This document shows positions 27,091 to 35,398 of a stretch of DNA of 64,000 nucleotides, in pieces. The notes under the pieces were generated by a model that saw only the letters and a program-made list of their open reading frames with translations, was not told the DNA's origin and ran no database searches. The stretch spans positions 682,001-746,000 of the forward strand of contig NZ_JRHH01000003.1 in NCBI RefSeq assembly GCF_000757385.1, given 5' to 3'. Positions within the stretch are counted from its first letter, which is position 1. Every line of letters starts with the position of its first letter. Made by a program: the position numbers and the translations under genes. Origin of the DNA: Flavobacterium aquatile LMG 4008 = ATCC 11947 (GTDB lineage: Bacteria > Bacteroidota > Bacteroidia > Flavobacteriales > Flavobacteriaceae).

Positions 27091-29235
27091 ATGAAAACAA
27101 TACTTACATTATTAATCGCACTAATTTCAACTCTAGGATTTTCTCAAAATAAAATTTCTGGAAAAGTAGTTGATGAAAAAAATAATCCTATTGCTGGAGC
27201 AAATATTTTTATCGACGGAACTTATGATGGAGCAAGTTCTAATGAAAATGGTGAGTTCACTTTTACAACTTCAGAAAAAGGAACTAAAATTTTAGTAATT
27301 TCTTTTCTTTCCAATGAAACTCTGAAAACTTCAATTGATATTGAAAATTACCAAAACAAAACGTTCAAACTTAAAGAAAGTATGAATTCCTTGGATGTTG
27401 TAGTCATCAACGCAGGAACTTTTGAAGCAGGAGATAAATCTAAAAATACCGTTTTAAAACCACTTGATATTGTTACAACTGCTGGTTCTAATGGCGATAT
27501 TGTTTCAGCTTTGCAAACTTTACCTGGAACACAAACCGTTGGCGAAAGCGGAAGATTGTTTGTTCGTGGTGGAGAAAGTGATGAAACACAAACTTACGTT
27601 GACGGAATTCGTGTAGCACAACCTTTTGGCTCAACAACTCAAAATTTACCAACTCGTGGACGATTTTCACCATTTCTTTTTAGTGGAATTTCGTTTTCAA
27701 CTGGTGGTTATTCTGCGGAATATGGCGAAGCGTTATCAAGTGTTTTGCTTTTAAACACAACTGATATGGCAACCGAAAACAAAACAGATATTTCTTTTAT
27801 GACGGTAGGTTTAGGTTTGGCAAATACTCAAAAATGGAAAAAAAGTTCGCTAACTTTCAACACGGCTTATATTGATTTGGCACCATATCAAGTGGCAATT
27901 CCGCAAAATGTGGATTGGAATAAAGCGTTTCAATCACTTTCTGGTGAAGTAGTTTATCGTTATGAATTGGAACGAGGATTGTTTAAATTATACGCAGCTT
28001 TTGACGCATCAAGATTTGATTTAAATCAAGAAAGTATTAATTCAGTTGCTAAAACTAGAGTTGATTTGAAGAATAACAATTTGTATGTAAATGCTTCATA
28101 CAAAGGAAATTTTGGTTCGAATTGGCAGTTAACAACTGGTTTAAGTTATGGTTTAGGAAACAACAAAATTGGTTTGGATAATCAAAGAATCGATAATACA
28201 GAACATGCTTCGCATTTGAAATTAAAACTCAGAAAATCACTATCTGATAGAGTAAAGTTGTCATTTGGAGCCGATTATTTCATTACAAAATTTGATGAAA
28301 AATATACTTTTATAACTGATAAAACAGGGTACAATTCGAATATTGCTGCAGCATTTACAGAAGCCGATATTTTCTTTTCTAAAAAATTGGCAATGAAAGT
28401 TGGAGTGCGAGCTGTAAATAATGATTTATTGGATGAGACTTCAATTTCTCCTCGAACTTCAATTGCATATAAAGTGAGTAAATCAAGTCAGTTTTCATTT
28501 GCTTATGGAGAATTTGAGCAAGCGCCACGACAAGATTATTTGAAATTTAATTCTGATTTTACTAACGAAAGAGCATCACATTATATTTTGAATTACCAAT
28601 ATAACAAAGGCAAACGCACTTTTAGAACGGAAGTATATTTTAAGGATTACAAAGATTTGGTAAAATATGATACGCAAGTTGCACAATACGATTCGAATTA
28701 TAACAACAACGGATTTGGTTTTGCTAAAGGATTGGATGTTTTTTGGAGAGATAACCAATCGGTTAAGAATTTAGAATATTGGATTTCGTATTCGTACATC
28801 GATACCAAACGTGATTATAAAAATTATGAAGCCGAAGTTACTCCAAGTTTTGTAGCCAAAAATAACTTTTCTATAGTGACCAAATATTGGATAGATGACT
28901 GGAAATCAAGTGTTGGATTGTCTTACAGTTTTAATTCTGGTCGTCCTTATGATGATCCGAATGAAATGGATTTCATGAACGGAAAAACCAAAAATTACAA
29001 TAACGTGAGTATGAGTTGGGCTTATTTGTTAAGTCAACAAAAGATATTATTTATTTCGATTAGTAATATTTTAGGAACAGAAAACGTGTTTGGTTATGAT
29101 TATGCAAATTCACCAGATTCTAATGGAGTTTTTCAAAGAAAAGCAATAATTCCAACAGCAGATCGATTTTTCTTCGTGGGATTCTTTTGGACCATCAGTG
29201 AAAATAAAAAGGACAATCAGCTGAATAATTTGTAG
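27091..29235 (+). CDS. TonB-dependent receptor with carboxypeptidase-like regulatory domain
   Basis: The 714-aa protein has a signal peptide ending GFSQ. A CarboxypepD_reg-like beta-sandwich (about 22-100: ISGKVVDEKNNPIAGANIFI) is followed by a plug domain with DIVSALQTLPGTQTV and RGGESDETQTYVDGI. A 22-strand-type barrel ends in aromatic strands. It is shorter than SusC receptors and no SusD gene follows, so it is a general TBDT and not a SusC/D pair; the ligand is unknown. It is preceded by a likely LytTR site and followed, after the TA genes, by the LytS/LytTR operon, which suggests regulation by that pair. Confidence 0.93.
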   Translation: MKTILTLLIALISTLGFSQNKISGKVVDEKNNPIAGANIFIDGTYDGASSNENGEFTFTTSEKGTKILVISFLSNETLKTSIDIENYQNKTFKLKESMNSLDVVVINAGTFEAGDKSKNTVLKPLDIVTTAGSNGDIVSALQTLPGTQTVGESGRLFVRGGESDETQTYVDGIRVAQPFGSTTQNLPTRGRFSPFLFSGISFSTGGYSAEYGEALSSVLLLNTTDMATENKTDISFMTVGLGLANTQKWKKSSLTFNTAYIDLAPYQVAIPQNVDWNKAFQSLSGEVVYRYELERGLFKLYAAFDASRFDLNQESINSVAKTRVDLKNNNLYVNASYKGNFGSNWQLTTGLSYGLGNNKIGLDNQRIDNTEHASHLKLKLRKSLSDRVKLSFGADYFITKFDEKYTFITDKTGYNSNIAAAFTEADIFFSKKLAMKVGVRAVNNDLLDETSISPRTSIAYKVSKSSQFSFAYGEFEQAPRQDYLKFNSDFTNERASHYILNYQYNKGKRTFRTEVYFKDYKDLVKYDTQVAQYDSNYNNNGFGFAKGLDVFWRDNQSVKNLEYWISYSYIDTKRDYKNYEAEVTPSFVAKNNFSIVTKYWIDDWKSSVGLSYSFNSGRPYDDPNEMDFMNGKTKNYNNVSMSWAYLLSQQKILFISISNILGTENVFGYDYANSPDSNGVFQRKAIIPTADRFFFVGFFWTISENKKDNQLNNL

Positions 29236-29236
29236 A

Positions 29237-29532
29237 TTAGAATTTTAATGTATCAGGATTTTGACGCGTGTCGTACAATCTTAAAATTTCAATTCTTGTT
29301 TCATTTCTCTGTAGTAAAGTGTGTTTTGCTTTGTCACGACACACTTTCTTATTTGAAATTCAACGTTTAAAAACGGAAACTGATTTGGGTTTTTATGAAT
29401 TAAATCAATGCAAAAATCTAGTTTAGATATGAATTTTAAACAAACAGTATTGTTCCAACGATTTTCCAAATATTCAAGTAATTTGGCAAAATCTTCATCT
29501 GCATGCGAAGACCATTTTATTGGTTTACGCAT
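29237..29532 (-). pseudogene. RelE/ParE-family toxin with C-terminal frameshift
   Basis: From the ATG at 29532 (overlapping the antitoxin stop, ATGCGTAA) the frame reads 83 aa with the ParE pattern IKWSSHADEDFAKLLEYLE and NTLYYREMKQ, then stops at 29281 after ELKF. In a different frame the DNA continues IEILRLYDTRQNPDTLKF and stops at 29237-29239. That is exactly the conserved C-terminus of flavobacterial ParE-type toxins. One base lost near CAAGAATTG explains both. The gene is therefore probably inactivated, unless the indel is a sequencing error. An intact product would be about 98 aa. Confidence 0.8.
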
Positions 29533-29767
29533 ATTTCTTTTTGTATTTATCCATGATGGTTTTATGGTCAATTCCTTCAGAAGAATTCATTTCTTCAATA
29601 GCATCAATTAGCCCATTTTGTTGCGATTTTGATAATGAATTCCATTCTTCAGTGTCATTTTCTTTATTTATAAAATTAACGAATAATCCATAAACTTGTT
29701 CCAATTTGGACTTCTCAAGAGTATCAATTTCTCTAAATAATTTTAATTTTAATTCTGCTGAACTCAT
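29525..29767 (-). CDS. Antitoxin of the RelE/ParE-type module
   Basis: The 80-aa, acidic, helical protein begins MSSAELKLKLFREIDTLEKS, the form of antitoxins found next to ParE-like toxins in flavobacteria. It overlaps the toxin start by 8 bp, the usual antitoxin-first order. It is intact although the toxin is frameshifted. A near-consensus promoter lies at 29782-29812. DNA-binding autorepression is expected from the family but not seen directly. Confidence 0.75.
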   Translation of the reverse strand: MSSAELKLKLFREIDTLEKSKLEQVYGLFVNFINKENDTEEWNSLSKSQQNGLIDAIEEMNSSEGIDHKTIMDKYKKKYA

Positions 29768-29781
29768 AACTGTATTTTTAT

Positions 29782-29812
29782 CAAATTTACAAAAAAAATC
29801 ATTTGTTTACAA
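29782..29812 (-). promoter_or_regulatory. Promoter of the toxin-antitoxin genes
   Basis: On the minus strand TTG (29810-29812), a 20-bp spacer and TAAATTTG (29782-29789) match the flavobacterial -33/-7 consensus, 14 bp before the antitoxin ATG. The -33 element overlaps the candidate LytTR repeat at 29809. Confidence 0.65.
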
Positions 29813-29838
29813 TTCATCCTAAGAAATCAACATTTCGG
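29809..29838 (+). promoter_or_regulatory. Candidate LytTR binding site upstream of the TPR/LytS operon
   Basis: ACAATTCAT (29809-29817) and ACATTTCGG (29830-29838) lie 21 bp apart with a 12-bp spacer, the LytTR spacing. The first copy is identical over 12 bases or more (TTTACAATTCATCC) to the site at 26998. It is about 95 bp before the ATG at 29934. Confidence 0.55.
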
Positions 29839-29933
29839 TAAGTATAAATTTCACAACCAATACAAACACAATACTTTTACATCAGAAATAACAACAAATT
29901 CAATTTCAATATCAATTTAAAAAAATAGAAATC

Positions 29934-30560
29934 ATGACAAAAGTTATCACAACATTAGTAGTATTTGTAGCAACCGTTTTATCGGCAAATGCACAACAAT
30001 TTGAACAAGGAATGGGAAAAGCGTTAGGAACTTGGGGTTCAGGCAACGCAACAGAGGCATCGGCTTTATTTGAAAGAATTGCATCGGTAGAAAAAACAAA
30101 TTGGCTGCCGAATTATTACGTAGCTTTAGTAAATACAACCGAAGCTTTTAATCCAGCAAATGCTAAAAATGCAACTGCATTAATTAACAAAGCACAAACG
30201 GCTTTGGATGCAGCCGAATTAATTTCGCCAAATAATCCAGAAATTTTAATTATGCAAGCCATGATTAACACAGCGTTAATCGTTCAAGATCCAATGACAA
30301 ACGGTATGAAACTTTCTGCTCCAACAATCGAATTGTATGATAAAGCAATTAAATTAGCTCCAGAAAATCCAAGAGCTGTTTTTGGAAAAGCCGAATTTGA
30401 AATTGGTGGAGCACAGTATTGGGGAACAGATACCAAACCAATGTGTGAGCAAGTTGCAAAATCTATCGAATTATTTGCTAAATTTAAGCCAGAATCACAG
30501 TTTCATCCATCTTGGGGTTTAGATAGAGCGCAAGAAACATTGAAAAACTGCGGTAAATAA
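29934..30560 (+). CDS. Exported TPR-like protein
   Basis: The 208-aa protein has a signal peptide (MTKVITTLVVFVATVLSANA). It is followed by helical repeats of TPR type: TEASALFERIASVEKTNWLPNYYVAL, then ATALINKAQTALDAAEL and ELYDKAIKLAPENPRAVFGKA. It is probably periplasmic. It lies 43 bp upstream of the LytS-type kinase gene and is likely the first gene of the operon, so it may act in the same signalling or receptor pathway. That link is inference. Confidence 0.8.
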   Translation: MTKVITTLVVFVATVLSANAQQFEQGMGKALGTWGSGNATEASALFERIASVEKTNWLPNYYVALVNTTEAFNPANAKNATALINKAQTALDAAELISPNNPEILIMQAMINTALIVQDPMTNGMKLSAPTIELYDKAIKLAPENPRAVFGKAEFEIGGAQYWGTDTKPMCEQVAKSIELFAKFKPESQFHPSWGLDRAQETLKNCGK

Positions 30561-30603
30561 TTTAATTTCAAAGAATTACTTTTGATAAAATTGCTATACT
30601 AGA

Positions 30604-31950
30604 ATGATGAAAAATAGATATATAAGAGAATTTCCGAGAGCTTTTTTAATTGGATTAGGCATTTTTTGTGTGCTTACTTTGATAAATGTATTAAATGGAG
30701 GAAGTTTAAAATTTGATGAAAATCTAAAATTCACATTTCTTTATACAATACTTTATACGGTTTCACTCCATTTAGCGAATACGTCTTTGTTTATTTTTCT
30801 AGATTCTGTTTTTAAGGAAGAACGATTTTCTAAAAGAAGAATTTTTATTGGGTTTGCTCTATCATTTGTATTATCTCTAACTGTAATTTTTTTGTTGCGA
30901 GTTTTTGAAGATGTAGTAGTTGAAGGCAAGACTTTTTCCAATTTTATTGAGAATGAATCACCATCCAATTATATCATTGCATCGGTTTTTACTTTTGTAA
31001 TTATTTCAGCGGTTCATATAATTTATCTCTACAAATATTATCAAGAGACAAAACTTAAGGAACAAAAGATAATCGCTGGAACTGCCAACGCTAAATTTGA
31101 AAGCTTAAAAAACCAAATCGATCCGCATTTTCTTTTTAATAGTTTGAATGTTTTGAGCTCGTTAATAGAAGAAAATCCTGAGAATGCACAACGTTTTACA
31201 ACTTCATTATCAAAGATTTACAGATACGTTTTAGAACAAAAAGACAAAGAATTAGTTACTGTTACCGAAGAATTAGCGTTCGCAAAAACGTATATGAATT
31301 TGCTAAAAATGCGATTCGAAAACAGCATAACTTTTGAGTTACCCGAAAATTTTGATAATTCCGATGCCAAAGTCGTTCCATTGTCATTACAATTATTGTT
31401 AGAAAATACAATTAAACACAATGTGGTTAGTGAAAATAAACCACTTCATATTAAAATTTACATAAAAGATAATTTTTTAGTAGTTGAAAATAATCTGCAA
31501 AAGAAAGAAGTTTTGCAAGACAGAAAAGGAGTCGGACTTCAAAATATTGTAAGCCGATATGCAATTCTGTCGGAACGAAAAGTCTTGATTGACGATAACA
31601 AAGAAGCGTTTGCAGTTTATTTACCTATTTTAACAAAACAGATAAGCATCATGAATACAACAAATACTTACAACGAAACTACTTCTTACTTGAGAGCAAA
31701 AGAACGAGTAGAAAAACTAAAAGGGTTTTATGGAAATCTTACATCGTATTGCATTGTAATTCCGATATTAATTATCATCAATCTAAACTCACCACATAAA
31801 TTCCAATGGTTTTGGTTTCCAATGTTGGGTTGGGGAATGGGATTAACTTTCCATGCTTTTGAAACCTTCGGATTTGGTAAAACTTGGGAAGAAAAGAAAA
31901 TTCAAGAAATACTGAATAAACAAAATAATACAAACAACAAATGGAACTAA
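30604..31950 (+). CDS. LytS-type sensor histidine kinase fused to a 2TM domain
   Basis: This is a 448-aa protein. Four membrane helices fill about residues 12-140. The His_kinase domain (PF06580 type) has QIDPHFLFNSLNVL with His175, and the ATP-binding region reads LSLQLLLENTIKHN and GVGLQNIVSRY. At residue 350, beginning with an internal Met (ATG at 31651), a 2TM domain follows: KLKGFYGNL, two helices and the end motif TWEEKKIQE. The two genes directly downstream encode the same 2TM unit alone. The kinase should signal to the LytTR regulator at 32630. Either a gene fusion or an internal start is possible. Confidence 0.9.
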   Translation: MMKNRYIREFPRAFLIGLGIFCVLTLINVLNGGSLKFDENLKFTFLYTILYTVSLHLANTSLFIFLDSVFKEERFSKRRIFIGFALSFVLSLTVIFLLRVFEDVVVEGKTFSNFIENESPSNYIIASVFTFVIISAVHIIYLYKYYQETKLKEQKIIAGTANAKFESLKNQIDPHFLFNSLNVLSSLIEENPENAQRFTTSLSKIYRYVLEQKDKELVTVTEELAFAKTYMNLLKMRFENSITFELPENFDNSDAKVVPLSLQLLLENTIKHNVVSENKPLHIKIYIKDNFLVVENNLQKKEVLQDRKGVGLQNIVSRYAILSERKVLIDDNKEAFAVYLPILTKQISIMNTTNTYNETTSYLRAKERVEKLKGFYGNLTSYCIVIPILIIINLNSPHKFQWFWFPMLGWGMGLTFHAFETFGFGKTWEEKKIQEILNKQNNTNNKWN

Positions 31951-31952
31951 TT

Positions 31953-32255
31953 ATGGACTCGAATTCAGATTTTGAGAAATATCAAAAAGCCAAAAAACAG
32001 GTGGAAGAAATCAAAGGGTTTTATGTTCACTTTATGGCTTATATTGTTATTATGTGTGTTTTAGTTTTTATAAATTTAAAATACACTCCAGAACATTTAT
32101 GGTTTGTTTACTCGATGTTAGGTTGGGGATTGGGTTTGTTTTTTCACGCTGTAAAAGTTTTTAATTGGTTTCCGTTTATGAGTAAAAATTGGGAAGAAAA
32201 AAAGTTGCAACAGTATATGGACGAAGAAAAAAGTAAGTCAAATAAATACCAATAA
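31953..32255 (+). CDS. 2TM-domain protein (first free copy)
   Basis: The 100-aa protein starts at the ATG at 31953; the ATG at 31941 would overlap the kinase gene by 10 bp. It has the pattern KQVEEIKGFYVHFMAY, two membrane helices (about 25-45 and 55-75) separated by a Trp-rich loop, MLGWGLGLFFHA and a basic NWEEKKLQQYMDEE tail. This is the 2TM family, of unknown function, often beside LytS/LytTR genes in Bacteroidota. It is part of the 29934-33385 operon. Confidence 0.88.
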   Translation: MDSNSDFEKYQKAKKQVEEIKGFYVHFMAYIVIMCVLVFINLKYTPEHLWFVYSMLGWGLGLFFHAVKVFNWFPFMSKNWEEKKLQQYMDEEKSKSNKYQ

Positions 32256-32257
32256 TT

Positions 32258-32566
32258 ATGACACCAAACGAACAAATTCAATATGAAAACGCTCTTAAAA
32301 GGGTAAAAAAAGTTAAAGGTTTTTATTCCCATTTAATTGTATATATCGTGATCAACATTATGATTGTGATTATTAATTTTCAAGGTCTTGATAAAGGAGA
32401 AAGTTATTTTCAATTCGAAAATTTTTTCACGGCATTCTTTTGGGGAATCGGACTTTTATCTCATTTTCTTTCTGTTTTTGGACCAGATATATTTCTTGGT
32501 AAAAATTGGGAAGAACGAAAAATTAAAGAACTTATGGAGAAGGAAAAGAATAATAAATGGCAGTGA
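32258..32566 (+). CDS. 2TM-domain protein (second free copy)
   Basis: This 102-aa paralogue of the preceding protein lies 2 bp after its stop. It keeps KKVKGFYSHLIVYIV, two helices, FFWGIGLLSHF and the end motif NWEERKIKELMEKE. With the fused copy, three 2TM units are encoded in a row. A helper or multimerisation role for the kinase is a guess; nothing catalytic is visible. Confidence 0.88.
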   Translation: MTPNEQIQYENALKRVKKVKGFYSHLIVYIVINIMIVIINFQGLDKGESYFQFENFFTAFFWGIGLLSHFLSVFGPDIFLGKNWEERKIKELMEKEKNNKWQ

Positions 32567-32629
32567 TTAGATTTATGTTTTTCCTTTTAAACTTTAAACT
32601 TTTTCTAAACTTTTAAACCATTTTAATTA

Positions 32630-33385
32630 ATGAACATAATAATCATAGAAGACGAAAAGCCAGCAGCGAGATTATTGCAACGCAAGGTTGAAAAACTTGG
32701 ATTGCAAGTAAATCAAATGTTGCATTCTGTAGAAGAATCAATTAATTGGTTTAACAACAATCAACATCCCGACTTGATATTTCTTGACATTCAACTTTCG
32801 GATGGATTATCGTTTGAAATTTTTGAACATATCGATATAAAAAGTGCTGTAATTTTTACAACTGCCTATGATGAATATGCGTTGCGAGCTTTTAAATTAA
32901 ATAGTATTGATTATCTATTAAAACCAATTGATGAAGAAGATTTGGAAACTGCTGTCAATAAATTTAAAGCAAGAAATGTTTCTGTTCCGAATTTATCATT
33001 GGATTTTGAAATGATAAAAAAGATGTTGATAAACCCAATCGATAGAGAATACAAAAAACGATTCACTATTAAAATGGGGCAACAACTTAAAATGATAACT
33101 ATTGATGAAGTCGAATGTTTTTACAGCGAAAACAAAGGAACGTATCTTCATACATTTGAAGGAAGAGATTATTTGTTGGACAACACTTTAGAACAATTAG
33201 AAAATGAATTGGATCCAAAAGATTTCTACCGCATTTCTAGAAAGTTCATCATTCCGTTAAAAGGAATTAAAGAAATTCAAATGCACAGCAACTCACGATT
33301 GAAAGTAATTTTGCCAACCTATAAAGACGATGAAGTGATTGTTGCCCGAGAAAAAGTGGGCGATTTTAAAACCTGGTTAGGATAA
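32630..33385 (+). CDS. LytTR-family response regulator
   Basis: The 251-aa protein has a receiver domain (1-120) with the acidic pair ED, Asp53 in FLDIQLSDG, Thr near 77-78 and Lys98 in LLKPI. It is followed by a LytTR DNA-binding domain (about 148-250: MITIDEVECFYSENKGTYLHT, then FYRISRKFIIPLKGI). It is the predicted target of the LytS-type kinase in the same operon. Direct repeats at 26998 and 29809 fit the DNA pattern of LytTR proteins. Confidence 0.94.
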   Translation: MNIIIIEDEKPAARLLQRKVEKLGLQVNQMLHSVEESINWFNNNQHPDLIFLDIQLSDGLSFEIFEHIDIKSAVIFTTAYDEYALRAFKLNSIDYLLKPIDEEDLETAVNKFKARNVSVPNLSLDFEMIKKMLINPIDREYKKRFTIKMGQQLKMITIDEVECFYSENKGTYLHTFEGRDYLLDNTLEQLENELDPKDFYRISRKFIIPLKGIKEIQMHSNSRLKVILPTYKDDEVIVAREKVGDFKTWLG

Positions 33386-33446
33386 TAAAGATTTGTTAAT
33401 TAACAAGTGTACAAACGAATATCTCATTAATTTTGAAAAAAAGATA

Positions 33447-33923
33447 ATGAGATATTTTTGTTTTACACTGTTGCTCTTGTTTGGATTTTCATCAAATGCT
33501 CAAGAAGTTACGACTTTTAAAAAGTATGATGAACTTGAAAAGTATCTTGAAGAAAACAAATCACAACCATTAGTTGTAAACTTTTGGGCAACTTGGTGTG
33601 CACCTTGTATAAAAGAGTTGCCTTATTTTGAGCAATTGCACAACCAAAATAAAGCGGTAAAAGTAATCACAGTAAGTTTAGATTTTGAGAAAGATTTCGA
33701 AACCAAATTGAAAACTTTTTTAAAGAAAAAGAAATACACCTTTATTACTACATTTCTGGCAGCAAAAGATTATAACAATTGGATTTCTAAAGTAGATGAA
33801 GATTGGTCGGGTTCTATTCCTGCAACTTTGATAATTAATGGTGATAAAAGAGTTTTTGTTGAAAGTGATTTCAGCAGTTTTGAAGAGTTAAATAATCACG
33901 TAAATAAATCTATTAATCAATAA
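33447..33923 (+). CDS. TlpA-like thiol-disulfide oxidoreductase
   Basis: The 158-aa protein starts from the ATG at 33447. This choice gives a proper signal peptide (MRYFCFTLLLLFGFSSNAQ), while the longer frame from 33393 does not. The thioredoxin fold carries the redox motif WCAPC in FWATWCAPCIKELP, and the cis-Pro region is IPATLII. It is likely a periplasmic disulfide reductase. It lies 61 bp after the LytTR gene and 10 bp before a second thioredoxin-fold gene, so the pair is probably cotranscribed. Confidence 0.9.
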   Translation: MRYFCFTLLLLFGFSSNAQEVTTFKKYDELEKYLEENKSQPLVVNFWATWCAPCIKELPYFEQLHNQNKAVKVITVSLDFEKDFETKLKTFLKKKKYTFITTFLAAKDYNNWISKVDEDWSGSIPATLIINGDKRVFVESDFSSFEELNNHVNKSINQ

Positions 33924-33933
33924 ATTAAAAAGT

Positions 33934-34530
33934 ATGAAAAAGTTCGGAATTGTAGCATTACTTGCTTTAGTAGTAATGAGTTTCTCAAGCTTACCTGCGG
34001 GTTACAAAGTTGGAGATAAAGCAACTGATTTTAAATTGAAGTCGGTTGACGGAAAAATGTACAGCATGGCAGATTATAAAGATGCTAAAGGTTTTATTGT
34101 AGTTTTTACGTGCAATCATTGTCCGTTTGCTGTAAAATATGAAGACAGAATTGTGGCATTGGCCAAAAAATACAAATCTCTTGGTTACGAATTGATAGCA
34201 ATAAACCCAAATGATCCTGCAGCACAACCGGAAGATAGTTTTGATTTAATGAAAGTTAGAGCTAAAGAAAAAGGTTTTACATTTCCTTATTTATTTGACG
34301 AAGGTCAGAAAATTTATCCTCAATATGGAGCCACAAAAACGCCACATGTATTTTTATTAGATAAAAGTTTAACCGTAAAATACATTGGCGCTATTGACGA
34401 TAATGTTGATGATGCAGCTGCTGTTAAAGAGCGTTATTTAGAAAATGCCATCGCAGCTTTAGAAAAAAATCAAGAAGCAAATCCTTCTATGACAAAAGCA
34501 ATAGGTTGTTCTATAAAAGTTAAAAAATAG
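33934..34530 (+). CDS. Thioredoxin-fold protein, AhpC/TSA-redoxin type
   Basis: The 198-aa protein has a short signal peptide and begins VGDKATDFKLKSVDGK, the redoxin start. The active-site motif is CNHCP (FTCNHCPFAVKYEDR), as in a flavobacterial thioredoxin group. The C-terminal segment NPSMTKAIGCSIK carries one more Cys. It is periplasmic. It likely works with or parallel to the TlpA-like protein encoded just before it. It is ended by the hairpin at 34544. Confidence 0.88.
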   Translation: MKKFGIVALLALVVMSFSSLPAGYKVGDKATDFKLKSVDGKMYSMADYKDAKGFIVVFTCNHCPFAVKYEDRIVALAKKYKSLGYELIAINPNDPAAQPEDSFDLMKVRAKEKGFTFPYLFDEGQKIYPQYGATKTPHVFLLDKSLTVKYIGAIDDNVDDAAAVKERYLENAIAALEKNQEANPSMTKAIGCSIKVKK

Positions 34531-34543
34531 AAATTTCTAAAAT

Positions 34544-34581
34544 AAAAAAAGAGTGAATTATAATAGTTCACTCTTTTTTTT
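34544..34581. terminator. Bidirectional terminator
   Basis: The stem GAGTGAA/TTCACTC has flanking A and T runs and sits between the convergent redoxin gene and the phosphatidyltransferase gene. Confidence 0.9.
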
Positions 34582-34586
34582 GTGAA

Positions 34587-35357
34587 TTAGTGAATAAAAG
34601 TTTTCCTAATTCCAATCAAACCAAAAATCAATAAGGTGTACGCTATAAAAAATGGAACAATATATTCAATCCATCCCAAAGGCAACATTATGGCAATTAT
34701 TAACAATTGAAATCCTAATCCGTACAACGAAAGCAAGGTCATAAACCAATTGGGAAACGTTTTTACTTTGTAAGCATCTTGATCTAATGCATGAATTATT
34801 TTATCAAAAACGCCATATACAATTGTGTAAATTTTAAATAAAATATTGACTGATTTTTGAGTTTCTCCAGGCAAAGCTTTTGGTGATTTGTATTCAAATA
34901 TTTTGCTAGTAGCATCGCCACCAACCGATTTATTTCTTAAAATCACATAGTAATAATTGTACAACGTTCCTTGCAACTGTATTCCTATAAAAGCCAGTAA
35001 ACTAAACCAAATTGTAGTTTTAGAAACATAACAAATGGTCATCAGAAATAGAAAATTCAGAATGATATCGAACACACTATCCAAATATCTTCCTACATAA
35101 GAAGGAGTATTTTTTAGTCGAGCCAATTCGCCATCGGCTGCATCAATTCCAGATTTTAAAATGATGAAAAATCCAGCCCAAAAATAGTGCTGATTTAAAA
35201 TACAATAAATCGCAATCAAACCCGAAATACCAAACAAAATGGTAACATGAATAGGAGTAAAGCGTGTATTTTTAAGTTGATTAGCAAGGAATTTCCCAAA
35301 AGGTCTTCCGTAATCGGATAAGTCAAGAAATTTATCTTGAGCTGTAAGTTTTGACAT
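34587..35357 (-). CDS. CDP-alcohol phosphatidyltransferase family protein
   Basis: This is a 256-aa membrane enzyme. The signature D-G-x2-A-R-x8-G-x3-D-x3-D is present in DAADGELARLKNTPSYVGRY followed by LDSVFD (about 88-113). About six membrane helices are seen. Such enzymes transfer a phosphatidyl or other phosphodiester group from a CDP-activated donor to an alcohol in phospholipid synthesis. The acceptor cannot be told from the sequence. It ends at the shared terminator at 34544. Confidence 0.9.
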   Translation of the reverse strand: MSKLTAQDKFLDLSDYGRPFGKFLANQLKNTRFTPIHVTILFGISGLIAIYCILNQHYFWAGFFIILKSGIDAADGELARLKNTPSYVGRYLDSVFDIILNFLFLMTICYVSKTTIWFSLLAFIGIQLQGTLYNYYYVILRNKSVGGDATSKIFEYKSPKALPGETQKSVNILFKIYTIVYGVFDKIIHALDQDAYKVKTFPNWFMTLLSLYGLGFQLLIIAIMLPLGWIEYIVPFFIAYTLLIFGLIGIRKTFIH

Positions 35358-35398
35358 TTAAAGTTACTAAATAGAACTGCGACAATATAGTCTAAAAT

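Noticed and set aside
27091..29235. SusC/SusD nutrient uptake pair
   Set aside because: The receptor is too short for SusC and no SusD-like gene follows.
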